7,345 nucleotides of DNA from CAYGAM01 sp964347915 (GCA_964347915.1 CAYGAM010000097.1:1-7345); one strand, 5' to 3'. Counted from the first letter of the stretch, positions 1 to 6,959 are shown. The notes: a model not told the origin generated them from the letters alone. Numbers and translations: made by a program.

Positions 1-98
1 TCATGTTCTTCAGTGTACGGCTTTACATCGCGCAAATAGTCAAATACTTGGTCTGCAGTCATCTTTTTTAGTTTCAGTACGGATTCAGTTGACGCCAA
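1..98 (-). CDS. Partial hypothetical protein, N-terminus only
   Basis: An open frame begins at TTG (98-96), two bases after the TAA that ends the preceding minus-strand frame, and runs off the left edge after 32 codons. The translation starts MASTESVLKLKKMTADQVFD and continues with a helical, charged segment (YLRDVKPYTEEH). An in-frame TGA at 105-107 limits how far upstream the start can lie; the alternative start is the ATG at 62-60 (MTADQVFDYL...). The residue mix resembles a real soluble protein: few cysteines, and alternating charged and hydrophobic residues. The tight spacing to the upstream frame suggests an operon. A frameshifted continuation of that frame is the other possibility. I do not recognise the family, and the C-terminus lies outside the window. 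Confidence 0.45.
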   Translation of the reverse strand, partial: MASTESVLKLKKMTADQVFDYLRDVKPYTEEH

Positions 99-100
99 GA

Positions 101-571
101 TTAATCACTCTGCGCCCCCGCATTAGATGATTTGATATTAAACATAGTACGCAGGTCACTCTCTGCGCAAGCAAGCGTGCTGTTGAAATAGCGCCGTGCA
201 ACGAACTTGCTTGGCCTTGTGCAGTGATGTGCTATTCTAGACAGTACTTTGTACAGGCTAGTCAGGCTTTTGCAGCTGCGCATACTTTCTTCGCATTTAT
301 CTGTGAGTTCTTCCAGTGCCAACAACCTCAATCTTGCTTTTGCACCGGGTCCCGGCTTTATTTTTGTTTTTATTTCTGGATTTCTTTTTATAGACGCTTT
401 CGCCAAAAGATCAATTGATTATCGCAGCAAATGCGCAATGCATACCGGCTTTTCGTCACATTCATTTGCATTGATTACACATATGGCTCCCTCATATGCC
501 ATTTTTGCATTTGGGCATACAATTACAAGCCGCTCAGAGATATTATGATCTATCTCTCGCTTACCGTACAT
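101..571 (-). pseudogene. Hypothetical gene split by one in-frame stop (TAA 419-421)
   Basis: Two small frames lie head to tail in the same reading frame, separated only by TAA at 421-419. The first runs from ATG at 571 (MYGKREIDHNISERL...) for 50 residues and contains four cysteines. The second restarts at TTG 406, 12 nt after the stop, and gives a 101-residue basic protein (MAKASIKRNPEIKTKIK at its start, LALEELTDKCEES in the middle) ending at TAA 103-101. Read across the stop, the junction is ...CIAHLLR-stop-SIDLLAKASIKR, which would be one smooth amphipathic helix if the TAA were CAA or AAA. I therefore favour a single gene of about 155 residues with a nonsense change. Two genuine small genes in an operon, or a sequence error, remain possible. 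The ATG at 571 is preferred over the TTG at 610 because the segment between them holds the TATA box. No family recognised. Confidence 0.45.
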
Positions 572-595
572 TACTTCATAATATGTTGCTTTACA

Positions 596-604
596 TATAT
601 AAAG
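596..604 (-). promoter_or_regulatory. TATA box for the leftward small-gene block
   Basis: On the minus strand this reads CTTTATATA, very close to the archaeal TATA consensus. Its centre is about 29 nt upstream of the ATG at 571, so the transcript would start only 2-4 nt before that ATG. This is the leaderless arrangement common in archaea. The spacing is the main reason for choosing 571 as the start and for believing that the block is, or recently was, transcribed. Confidence 0.55.
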
Positions 605-918
605 ATTCAAACTTGCAAAGTCTGTTCCATAACTGCAGTTCTAGGCACAAAGATCCTGTCGTTTTTTACACATTCAGGCAGTGTTGTGGAACAAACTGAG
701 CTTGCGAATGATATGCGCTCCCAAGTCCGCTGCATTTTGACCGGCATGCGCGCGACATCCAGATAATCGAAATGCGCGAAAGGACAATCGTACAGCAGTC
801 AGGCGCAGCCAAAGATCGTTCCAAATCATGCACGGCTGCAGGCATGCCGTTCCAGGTGCGTTTTGCTTCAGCTGAACGCGCAATCAGAATCATATAGCAG
901 CTCTTGCGAAGCATGCAC
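605..918. other. Gene-poor gap between the divergent left block and the ABC ATPase
   Basis: No convincing gene is seen in this stretch. Open frames on both strands (for example minus 883-674, and plus 772-897 with translation MRERTIVQQSGAAKDRSKSC...) have no recognisable motifs or promoter and look like chance frames. In particular, nothing resembles the DppD-type ATPase or permease that usually precedes a DppF-type gene. GCATGC occurs at 744, 842 and 911, the first inside GCATGCGCGC. A weak TATA-like ATCATATAG (about 889-897) is centred about 26 nt before the ATG at 919 and could drive the ATPase gene. Confidence 0.5.
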
Positions 919-1866
919 ATGGACTGCATTCTAGAGGCAAGAGGCATCTCAAAGCATTTTGTCAAAAAGGATATTTTCGGACGGCATGTCCAGACATCAA
1001 GGGCCGTAGACGGAGTATCGTTCCAAATAGAAAAAGGCGAAACTCTTGTACTGGCAGGAGAATCAGGGTCGGGCAAGTCCACTATAGCCAGAATAATTCT
1101 TGGAGCGCTCAAGTCGGATTCCGGCGAGATATTCTTCCATGGGCGCGCAGTAAAGAGCGCGGACGACGCCAGAGCAGTCCGAAAAAACTGCCAGATGGTG
1201 CAGCAGGATCCGTACGACTCGATAAATCCCAGAATGAGAGTATCAGACATTATCGCAGAGCCGCTGGAAATTCACGGCGCAGGATCAAGCGAGCGAAAAG
1301 AGCGAGTTCTCCAGGCGCTCCGCGAAGTGAAGCTGGAGCCGGCACATGACATTGCAAAAATGCATCCGCACATGCTCTCAGGAGGGCAGAGGCAGAGAGT
1401 GGTTCTTGCAAGGGCGCTCGCAACGCATCCCCAGGTCATAGTGGCTGACGAGCCCGTATCAATGCTGGACGTGCCCATAAGGGCTGAAATGCTGGATCTG
1501 ATGCGCGGCCTCCAGGAGCGCCTTGCCATATCATTCCTTTACATTACGCACGATCTTGCCACGGCAAGGCATTTTGGCAGCAGAATTGTCATTCTGTACA
1601 TGGGAAGAATTGTAGAGTCGGGCCCGACTGACCAGGTGCTGCTGCATCCTGCGCATCCGTACACCAGAGCGCTTGTTGATGCAGTGTCTGAGCCGGATCC
1701 CGAAAACACAGGCAGACAAAAAGATATTGGAATGCTGGACGCAAGCCCGCCGAGCTCCGGCTGCCTGTTTAGAACCAGATGCCCGTACGCCGCTGCAAAA
1801 TGCAAGGAAGAGCCAGCACTGGAAAGAAAGGGCAGGGCCGATGTGGCCTGCTTTTTTCCGCTATAG
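919..1866 (+). CDS. Oligopeptide/dipeptide-type ABC transporter ATP-binding protein (OppF/DppF family)
   Basis: This cytoplasmic ATPase subunit (315 aa) powers an Opp/Dpp-type importer for peptides or related solutes. All nucleotide-binding motifs are present: Walker A GESGSGKST (47-55), Q-loop VQQDP (Gln96), signature LSGGQ (153-157), Walker B VIVADEP (173-179), D-loop SMLD (181-184) and switch His211. The C-terminal oligopeptide/dipeptide transporter extension follows, with HPAHPYTRALVDAV (243-256) and a cysteine set at 282, 288, 295 and 311 that in some relatives binds an Fe-S cluster. The length is normal for the family. Three in-frame starts are possible: TTG 904, ATG 913 and ATG 919. 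I chose 919 because the protein then begins MDCILEARGISKHF, like its relatives, and a weak TATA-like element lies about 26 nt upstream; no Shine-Dalgarno is visible. No partner ATPase, permease or binding protein lies within the window, which is unusual. The substrate cannot be told from sequence. Confidence 0.9.
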   Translation: MDCILEARGISKHFVKKDIFGRHVQTSRAVDGVSFQIEKGETLVLAGESGSGKSTIARIILGALKSDSGEIFFHGRAVKSADDARAVRKNCQMVQQDPYDSINPRMRVSDIIAEPLEIHGAGSSERKERVLQALREVKLEPAHDIAKMHPHMLSGGQRQRVVLARALATHPQVIVADEPVSMLDVPIRAEMLDLMRGLQERLAISFLYITHDLATARHFGSRIVILYMGRIVESGPTDQVLLHPAHPYTRALVDAVSEPDPENTGRQKDIGMLDASPPSSGCLFRTRCPYAAAKCKEEPALERKGRADVACFFPL

Positions 1867-2132
1867 CGCAGGACGGAAATCAGATGCGTCAGTTTCCGCA
1901 ACTCAGGCGTACGGCTGCCAGCCGGATGACAGCGCAGTCCGGAGTTCAAGGAGGCGCCTCTCGCTGCGTGATATTTTCCGGCTAGAAATAATGCCGCGCC
2001 AATGCGCGCGCATGCACTTCCTCTTTAGATGCAATTCCTGCAACCACAGGCGCAAGCGCGCGTTGCCGATCAGAAAGCGCGCACACACATGCGGCCAGGC
2101 GGCAGCCTCCCGCCATGCCAGGACGCATCCTG
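1867..2132. other. Convergent intergenic region between the ABC ATPase and smc
   Basis: The two flanking genes point at each other across 266 bp. I see no strong terminator. There are short GC-rich inverted repeats at 1912-1924 (CGGCT/AGCCG) and at 2119-2132 (CAGGA/TCCTG, loop CGCA), the latter directly after the smc stop. Neither is followed by a clear T-run. A 12-bp perfect palindrome ATGCGCGCGCAT lies at 2002-2013. On the plus strand a frame from ATG 2012 to TGA 2257 encodes a small basic Cys/His-rich peptide (MHFLFRCNSCNHRRKRAL...). It would overlap the smc 3' end antisense by about 125 bp, so I do not call it as a gene. Confidence 0.5.
2119..2132 (-). terminator. Possible short hairpin just after the smc stop codon
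   Basis: A 5-bp inverted repeat (CAGGA/TCCTG) with a 4-nt loop sits immediately downstream of the smc TGA. The stem is short and there is no oligo-T tract on the coding strand, so a role in ending or stabilising the smc mRNA is only a suggestion. Confidence 0.2.
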
Positions 2133-5100
2133 TCAGGCCTGCTTTGGCGCGACCTCATTGCCGGGATATTTTATTACGGTTGATATTCCGTTCTTTGGAT
2201 ACACGCCGTACACTAGCGACGCGTTCTTTACCATGGTATCCTTGTGGGACACCATGATAAACTGGCTTGCGCGGGAACGGTCGACAAGAATCGAGGCCAG
2301 GCGCTCGGCGTTCGGAGCGTCAAGGCTGGCATCCACCTCGTCAAACAGGTAAAACTGCGACGAATTAAGCTTTTGAAGAGCCATTATGAATGCGATAGAG
2401 GCTAGGGCCTGCTCTCCGCCGCTAAGCTCGGACGACTCGCGCTTTGACTTTTTTGGAAACTGCGCAATGTACGATATTCCGGAATTGAGCACGTCGTCTT
2501 CGTCCTCAAATTCAAGCCATGCGTCGGCGTTTGCAAGCCTGGGAAATGTCTGCCGGATGTCGTTGTTGACGGTATCAAATGCGTCTAGAAACGTCTGGCG
2601 CTTGTCCTTTTCGACAGACTCGATAAATTCCACAATCTTGTCCCGATCCTTTTTGAGAATATTCTTTCTCTGCGAGGTTGAGCGGTACAGTTCCGAAGCC
2701 TCAACGTACTGCGCCGGCGCCTGGCCGTTGAGTTTTGGAAACAGGATGTTCTGTTCGTTGCGCAGCATTGCCAAGAGATCGTCGATTCCGTCATGGCCGG
2801 GCTGAGGCTTTGTTCCGCGGGCAATGCCGGTCTGCGTCCTTATGTCCACGTCAACCGACCTCAAGTCCCTCTCCAGAGAATCAGAGAGCCGGTGCAGGCT
2901 GTTCTTTTCCGCAAGGCTGTCCTTTTCCTGGGCGCGCAGGGATTCCAGTTTGCTGTCATGCTCCTTGAGGTGAAGCATAAAGTTGCTGGAAACAGACAGC
3001 ATCTCCTGCTCCCTGTCCCGCAGCTTTTGGAGCGCGTCTTCATGCTCGGCCCTCCGCGGCCGCAGATTGGCGGCCGCATCCTCCAATAATTCCAGCTCGC
3101 CGCCTAGCGCCTGATGCTCCTTTCGCAGGCGGGCTGCTGTATCGGCCAGATTCCGGATGCGGCTCTCGGCAGAAGATATCTCCACTACCACACCCGTCAT
3201 TGACTTTTGCGTGCGCGTCCTCTCAGACTCTACTGCATGCTTTTGCCTGTCAAGTTCGGATATCATTGCGCTGATCTCGCGCTGCTCGCTTAGCGGACGA
3301 TTCTGCCTCAGTATGGCGGCCTGCTGCTCTAGCGACTCGACTTTGGATTTTTGGCACAATGCCCTGGCGCAGAGCGTCCTGTGCTGCTGCTTTAGCAGCG
3401 CAGTCGCATTCTCAAGATGCATGGCAGACTCTTTGGATGATGCAATGTCTGCTCCTGCCAGCGAAGCTGCGCCGGCAGACGAGATTCTCTTTTGCGCTTC
3501 CCGCAGCCGGCTTGCCTGCTCGGACAGCGCGCCGTCTACCCGCTGTATGGCTGATTCATACTCTTCAAAGTACCGCTTGAGATTGGATATCAGGCGCATC
3601 AGATCCTCCACTGTACTGCTCATGGAAATCGTCCTCGTGAGGTCGGATATCCTAGAGTTTGCATCCACGACTGCCGCAGCAGATCCTGGCTCAAACAGTT
3701 CGCCGTCAAGAGTGACTGTCCGCAATCCCGACTGCGATGCGCGGCGCGCAGCGTCCCGGCTGCCTGCAAGAGTCACGCCGCGAAACAAAAACTCCCTGAC
3801 AGAAGCATATTCCGGCCTGCACTTTACGCAGTCGGCAAGCGAGACTGGCAGGCCGCCGTCTGTCTCAAGGTCGGGCAGATCCTCTCCGGACATTGTCTTC
3901 AAGATGCCGCCTGGCGGCTGTCCGGTACGGCCTGTTTCTAGGTCGGGCAGATCCTCGCAGGATATCATCCGTATCCTGGGCAGATTGTTCATTCTGGCAT
4001 ATTCTGCCAGAGCATACAGCGTATCAAAATCTTTTACCACCAATGCCTTTAGCCAGTCAGATCCTGCTGCCAGCACCGCCCTTTCATACTTGCTGTCCCA
4101 GGACAGCACCTCATACACAGTTCCGACTATGCCAAGCTTGTCGGCATTCTCCTTTAGCCTTGATATGGAATAATCTTCGTGCATCAGCGACTTTATCATT
4201 TTTATTTTTTCGTCAAATGCCGCCGCCTGCACATCTGCTTCCGAAAGAAATGGCCGGAGCTGCTTTACCCTGGAAAGCATCCGATCCTTCTTTGGGGCAA
4301 GGCTGTCGATATCAAGCTGGGCGCTCTTTGCAGCGGCGCTGTTCCTTTCCAGTATGGCGTCCAGGCGCTTTTTTGTCATCTCCAGCTGCGGAAGTATTTT
4401 TTTAATCTTGGCAGCCTTTGCAGTATTTCTTGATATTGAGGATGCAGCATCGCGTACTTTGGATTCTGTTTCCGACAAAAGATTCCTTGCGCGGCGCATC
4501 TCGCCTTCAATGCGCGTTATTCTTTCTTCCAGAACTGACGACTTGCCTGCAATGCCGTCCTGCCTCTTGAGCATTGCCGACTTTTTGCCGTGTATCAGAT
4601 CTATTGCCGCATCGCTCTTGGAGATTTTTTCCTCAAGCTTTGACTTTTTATCAGACAGCGGCATCATGCTTTTTTGCAGGGTGTCCATCTCTGATGACGC
4701 CTGCGGCAGTTCCAGCTCAATCTCGCCCCGCCGGTTGCGCTTTGACGCAATTGTCGCTTCCATGGATTTTATCTGCTTGTCGGCATCCTGGAACAGCGTT
4801 CTGGCTTGAGCCATCTCCCTTTCAATTGAAGACTTTGCCTGCTGGTGCGTCCCTGCGCGCGCGCTCGTCTGCTCCTTGTCGCCGGCTTCCTTTCTGATTT
4901 TGTTCCTTGCCTCTTCCAGTACGGATGCCAGTTCGTCAATCTTGGCGCGATTCTGCTCATGCTGAGATTCAAGAGCCTGCTTTCTGCTGCCAAGCCTGAC
5001 AAGCTTGTTTGCAGCTGCGATTCTTTGCAGCCGCGCAACCTCTGATTCCAGCGCGTCGGACCGCAGCTTGAGGTTTCGCTCCTCTTCAAGCTCGGCTACT

Positions 5101-5705
5101 CTGGATTCCATCGTGCTTGATCGCGCAAGAAACACCTCTAGCTTTCTGTCTGCGATTTCAAGTTCCTTTACTGCCGCCTCTTTCTTTTCGTCAAATACTG
5201 CAAGGCCTGCCAAATCCTCAATGTAGCCGCGCTTTTCCTCGTTTGTTGAATAAGACAGCTTTTGGACTGTGCCCTGCCGCACTGCATTGATTGCAGTAAG
5301 CTCTGCGTTTGCTGCCTCAAGCAGTGTAAGCATGTGCTGGCGCTGGATCTTTTTTCCGTTAAGATAGTATACGCTCTCGCCCTTTTCATCAAGTTCGCGG
5401 GTGATCTTTACCTTGTCAGAATCCACGGGTATTTTTTTGTCGGAATTGTCAAAATAGACGCTGCACTTTGCAATTTTGGGACCGTGCCGGCGGTCGCTGT
5501 CTGCAAGCAGCTTGCTCATTCGGGTGGCGCGTATGTTCTTGGGCTTGTTCTCGCCCAGGGCAAAGATTATTGCGTCAAGAATGGTGCTCTTGCCGGAGCC
5601 GTTTGGGCCTGCAATTGATACAAGCCCCGGCTGCAGTTCCAGCGCGGCTGTCTTGTATCCGAATGATCGAAACCCGAATATCTCCACCTTTTTGATGTAA
5701 ACCAT
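2133..5705 (-). CDS. smc: Chromosome segregation/condensation ATPase SMC
   Basis: SMC (1190 aa) forms a ring-like dimer that organises and segregates the chromosome using ATP. The N-terminal head has Walker A GPNGSGKST (33-41) and the Q-loop VRQGTV (Gln144). A long charged coiled coil covers about 165-505. The globular hinge spans about 510-690 (GIVGTVYEVL at 525, TVTLDGELFEPG at 663-674), and the returning coil about 690-1030. The C-terminal head carries signature LSGGEQ (1094-1099), Walker B FYLFDEVD (1118-1125) with D-loop ASLD, and switch His1154. The length matches canonical SMC, and the globular hinge with GGEQ argues against Rad50. The start ATG 5705 (MVYIKKVEIFGF) is preferred over 5723 because GGAGGT (5717-5712) lies 6 nt before it. 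Oddities in the hinge are a 24-residue tandem duplication (about 581-615), a reduced glycine motif (PGSAAAVVD where bacterial SMCs have PGGxxTGG) and a CVKC pair at 626-629. The partners ScpA and ScpB are not seen in the window. Confidence 0.96.
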   Translation of the reverse strand: MVYIKKVEIFGFRSFGYKTAALELQPGLVSIAGPNGSGKSTILDAIIFALGENKPKNIRATRMSKLLADSDRRHGPKIAKCSVYFDNSDKKIPVDSDKVKITRELDEKGESVYYLNGKKIQRQHMLTLLEAANAELTAINAVRQGTVQKLSYSTNEEKRGYIEDLAGLAVFDEKKEAAVKELEIADRKLEVFLARSSTMESRVAELEEERNLKLRSDALESEVARLQRIAAANKLVRLGSRKQALESQHEQNRAKIDELASVLEEARNKIRKEAGDKEQTSARAGTHQQAKSSIEREMAQARTLFQDADKQIKSMEATIASKRNRRGEIELELPQASSEMDTLQKSMMPLSDKKSKLEEKISKSDAAIDLIHGKKSAMLKRQDGIAGKSSVLEERITRIEGEMRRARNLLSETESKVRDAASSISRNTAKAAKIKKILPQLEMTKKRLDAILERNSAAAKSAQLDIDSLAPKKDRMLSRVKQLRPFLSEADVQAAAFDEKIKMIKSLMHEDYSISRLKENADKLGIVGTVYEVLSWDSKYERAVLAAGSDWLKALVVKDFDTLYALAEYARMNNLPRIRMISCEDLPDLETGRTGQPPGGILKTMSGEDLPDLETDGGLPVSLADCVKCRPEYASVREFLFRGVTLAGSRDAARRASQSGLRTVTLDGELFEPGSAAAVVDANSRISDLTRTISMSSTVEDLMRLISNLKRYFEEYESAIQRVDGALSEQASRLREAQKRISSAGAASLAGADIASSKESAMHLENATALLKQQHRTLCARALCQKSKVESLEQQAAILRQNRPLSEQREISAMISELDRQKHAVESERTRTQKSMTGVVVEISSAESRIRNLADTAARLRKEHQALGGELELLEDAAANLRPRRAEHEDALQKLRDREQEMLSVSSNFMLHLKEHDSKLESLRAQEKDSLAEKNSLHRLSDSLERDLRSVDVDIRTQTGIARGTKPQPGHDGIDDLLAMLRNEQNILFPKLNGQAPAQYVEASELYRSTSQRKNILKKDRDKIVEFIESVEKDKRQTFLDAFDTVNNDIRQTFPRLANADAWLEFEDEDDVLNSGISYIAQFPKKSKRESSELSGGEQALASIAFIMALQKLNSSQFYLFDEVDASLDAPNAERLASILVDRSRASQFIMVSHKDTMVKNASLVYGVYPKNGISTVIKYPGNEVAPKQA
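3861..3965 (-). repeat. Direct repeat of period 72 bp inside the smc hinge
   Basis: Two copies of a 33-base unit (3861-3893 and 3933-3965) match at 28 of 33 positions and share an exact 17-base core, AGGTCGGGCAGATCCTC, at 3868-3884 and 3940-3956. The offset is 72 bp (24 codons), so the frame is kept. The encoded copies are ISCEDLPDLET (581-591) and MSGEDLPDLET (605-615), with GRTGQPPGGILKT between them. Both copies keep EDLPDLET although the last two codons differ synonymously (CTA GAA against CTT GAG). This suggests a duplication old enough to have drifted while its protein sequence was kept. Confidence 0.85.
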
Positions 5706-5711
5706 CAGATT

Positions 5712-5717
5712 ACCTCC
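5712..5717 (-). promoter_or_regulatory. Shine-Dalgarno site that fixes the smc start
   Basis: On the minus strand the sequence reads GGAGGT followed by 6 nt and ATG (5705). It is the best ribosome binding site in the window. It decides for MVYIKK... rather than the upstream in-frame ATG at 5723, and it implies that smc can be translated from a leadered or polycistronic mRNA. Confidence 0.6.
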
Positions 5718-5730
5718 ATGCATAGTGATA

Positions 5731-5754
5731 CATATAACTTGTTTACAAGCTTGT
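5731..5754 (-). promoter_or_regulatory. Candidate smc promoter with overlapping CTTGT half-sites
   Basis: The minus strand contains the TATA-like AGTTATATG (about 5739-5731). Its centre lies about 30 nt before the smc ATG. Directly upstream on the plus strand is CTTGTTTACAAGCTTGT (5738-5754), which holds three CTTGT half-sites in alternating orientation: CTTGT/ACAAG with a 2-nt gap, then the perfect 10-bp palindrome ACAAGCTTGT (5745-5754). The position abutting the TATA box would suit a repressor or activator site. A transcript starting about 26 nt after this TATA would omit most of the GGAGGT site, so this promoter and the Shine-Dalgarno site may serve different transcripts. Confidence 0.35.
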
Positions 5755-5838
5755 TGATGAAAATTATTTTGCAGATGCGTTAATTTTTTTCACTTGTTTT
5801 TACGTCCAGTCGGGGATTTCTGCCGGGATTTGTGTAGT

Positions 5839-6927
5839 TTATGCCACAAACTCTTCGCAGGCCGCTTTGGCTTGAGGATCGGATGTCTGCACCGGCGGGT
5901 GCTTCATAAGGTATGAGCATGCAGGGTGCACCGGGCCGCCTGCGCCCTTGTCCAGGGCAATCCTTGCAAGCCTTATCGCATCTATTACTATTCCCGCAGA
6001 GTTTGCCTTGTCGTCTACCTCCAGCCTGACCTCCATATTGTACGGAATGTTTGCCCACTGCCTCCCTTCTATTCTCATAAACATGAGCTTTGTATTGCCC
6101 AGGAATGGTATAAAGTCAGACGGCCCTACGTATATCTGATCGTCGTCCAGCCGCTCGTCAAGCTGGCTCTGGACGCTTTCGGTCTTTGAGATCTTTTTGC
6201 TTACAAGCCTTTCCTGCTCCTTCATGTTCAAAAAGTCCGTATTGCCGCCCACATTGATCTGGTATGTCTTTTCTATTTTGGTGCCGCGGTCGTTGCAGAG
6301 CCGCGCAAGCGTTCTGTGGACTATGGTGGCGCCCACCTGCCCCTTGATGTCGTCTCCTACAAGAGGAATGCCCTTTTCTGCAAACTTTTTGCCCCAGGAA
6401 TCGTCCGATGCAATAAACGACGGTATGCAGTTTACGAATGCGATTCCCAAATCAAGGCAGATCTGCGCCCAGAATTTAGTCGCCTCTTCTGAGCCTACCG
6501 GAAGATACGATACTATGACCTCTGTTTTGGTCTTTTTCAGCGTTTCCTTGATTTCATCTGCCAGCTCTTCTGTAGCTTTTTTGCTCTTGACAGGCTTGAC
6601 GCGGTTCTCAACCCAGATGCCCACGCCGTCAAGCGCAGGGCTCTCGTACACCATTGCATCGGTGCCCGGCATCTCTTCTTTTGGAATCCATTTTACCATG
6701 TTCGGTTCCTCGTATATGGCCTCGTTGATGGTCTTGCCTATCTTGTTCTCGCCTACGTCAAATCCGCATACAAAGTCAATGTCGTGTATGGTATAATCCC
6801 GCAGGCGCTCGTGAATTATGCCAATGACCTGCTGTTCTGGATTTCTGCGATAGTACTCGATTCCCTGCAAAAGTCCGGAAAAGCAGTTGCCGATTCCTAC
6901 CAGGCCTACTTTGATCTTTTGAGCCAT
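5839..6927 (-). CDS. ino1: myo-Inositol-1-phosphate synthase (inositol-3-phosphate synthase)
   Basis: This NAD-dependent isomerase (362 aa) converts glucose 6-phosphate to inositol 1-phosphate (also numbered inositol 3-phosphate), the head-group precursor of archaetidylinositol-type lipids and of inositol solutes. It is cytoplasmic. The sequence is of the short prokaryotic type related to mycobacterial Ino1: N-terminal Rossmann NAD site VGLVGIGNC (7-15), SYLPVGSEEA (140-149), GDDIKGQVGAT (191-201), NVGGNTDFLNM (225-235), SKKISKTESVQS (243-254, lysines expected near the active site), and NSAGIVIDAIRLARIA (309-324) with GGPVHPACSYLMKHPP (330-345). The length is typical. ATG 6927 (MAQKIKVGLVG) is chosen over the upstream TTG/ATG frame extension because the Rossmann strand begins there and a TATA-like box lies 29 nt ahead, giving a leaderless mRNA. 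It is followed after 133 nt by smc on the same strand, possibly cotranscribed. Confidence 0.95.
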   Translation of the reverse strand: MAQKIKVGLVGIGNCFSGLLQGIEYYRRNPEQQVIGIIHERLRDYTIHDIDFVCGFDVGENKIGKTINEAIYEEPNMVKWIPKEEMPGTDAMVYESPALDGVGIWVENRVKPVKSKKATEELADEIKETLKKTKTEVIVSYLPVGSEEATKFWAQICLDLGIAFVNCIPSFIASDDSWGKKFAEKGIPLVGDDIKGQVGATIVHRTLARLCNDRGTKIEKTYQINVGGNTDFLNMKEQERLVSKKISKTESVQSQLDERLDDDQIYVGPSDFIPFLGNTKLMFMRIEGRQWANIPYNMEVRLEVDDKANSAGIVIDAIRLARIALDKGAGGPVHPACSYLMKHPPVQTSDPQAKAACEEFVA

Positions 6928-6952
6928 TCGCGCTTTTTCTTTCTGCGTTTTG

Positions 6953-6959
6953 TTTAAAG
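6953..6959 (-). promoter_or_regulatory. TATA-like box of the inositol-phosphate synthase gene
   Basis: The minus strand reads CTTTAAA, centred about 29 nt before the ATG at 6927, as expected for an archaeal promoter producing a leaderless or near-leaderless transcript. A second region supporting transcription initiation is not evident. Confidence 0.5.

Noticed and set aside
666..1250. Minus-strand frame of 194 codons overlapping the ABC ATPase
   Set aside because: Its first third is the antisense of the Walker A region of the ATPase, and the remainder shows no motif or promoter.
3157..4173. Long plus-strand open frame (338 codons) within smc
   Set aside because: It is antisense to the smc coiled coil and hinge. 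It is Ser/Ala/Arg-rich with no motifs, as expected from the mirrored codon bias of smc.
5753..5800. TTGATGA at 5754-5760, resembling a C box of a C/D-box guide RNA
   Set aside because: No CTGA D box follows at a suitable distance, and the first base does not fit the RUGAUGA consensus.
5781..5802. T-rich runs on the plus strand between the synthase gene and smc
   Set aside because: Both flanking genes are on the minus strand, where these runs read as A-tracts, so they cannot be their transcription terminator.
6197..6796. Plus-strand open frame of 199 codons within the synthase gene
   Set aside because: It is antisense to a clearly conserved enzyme, has a serine-rich shadow composition and no recognisable domain.
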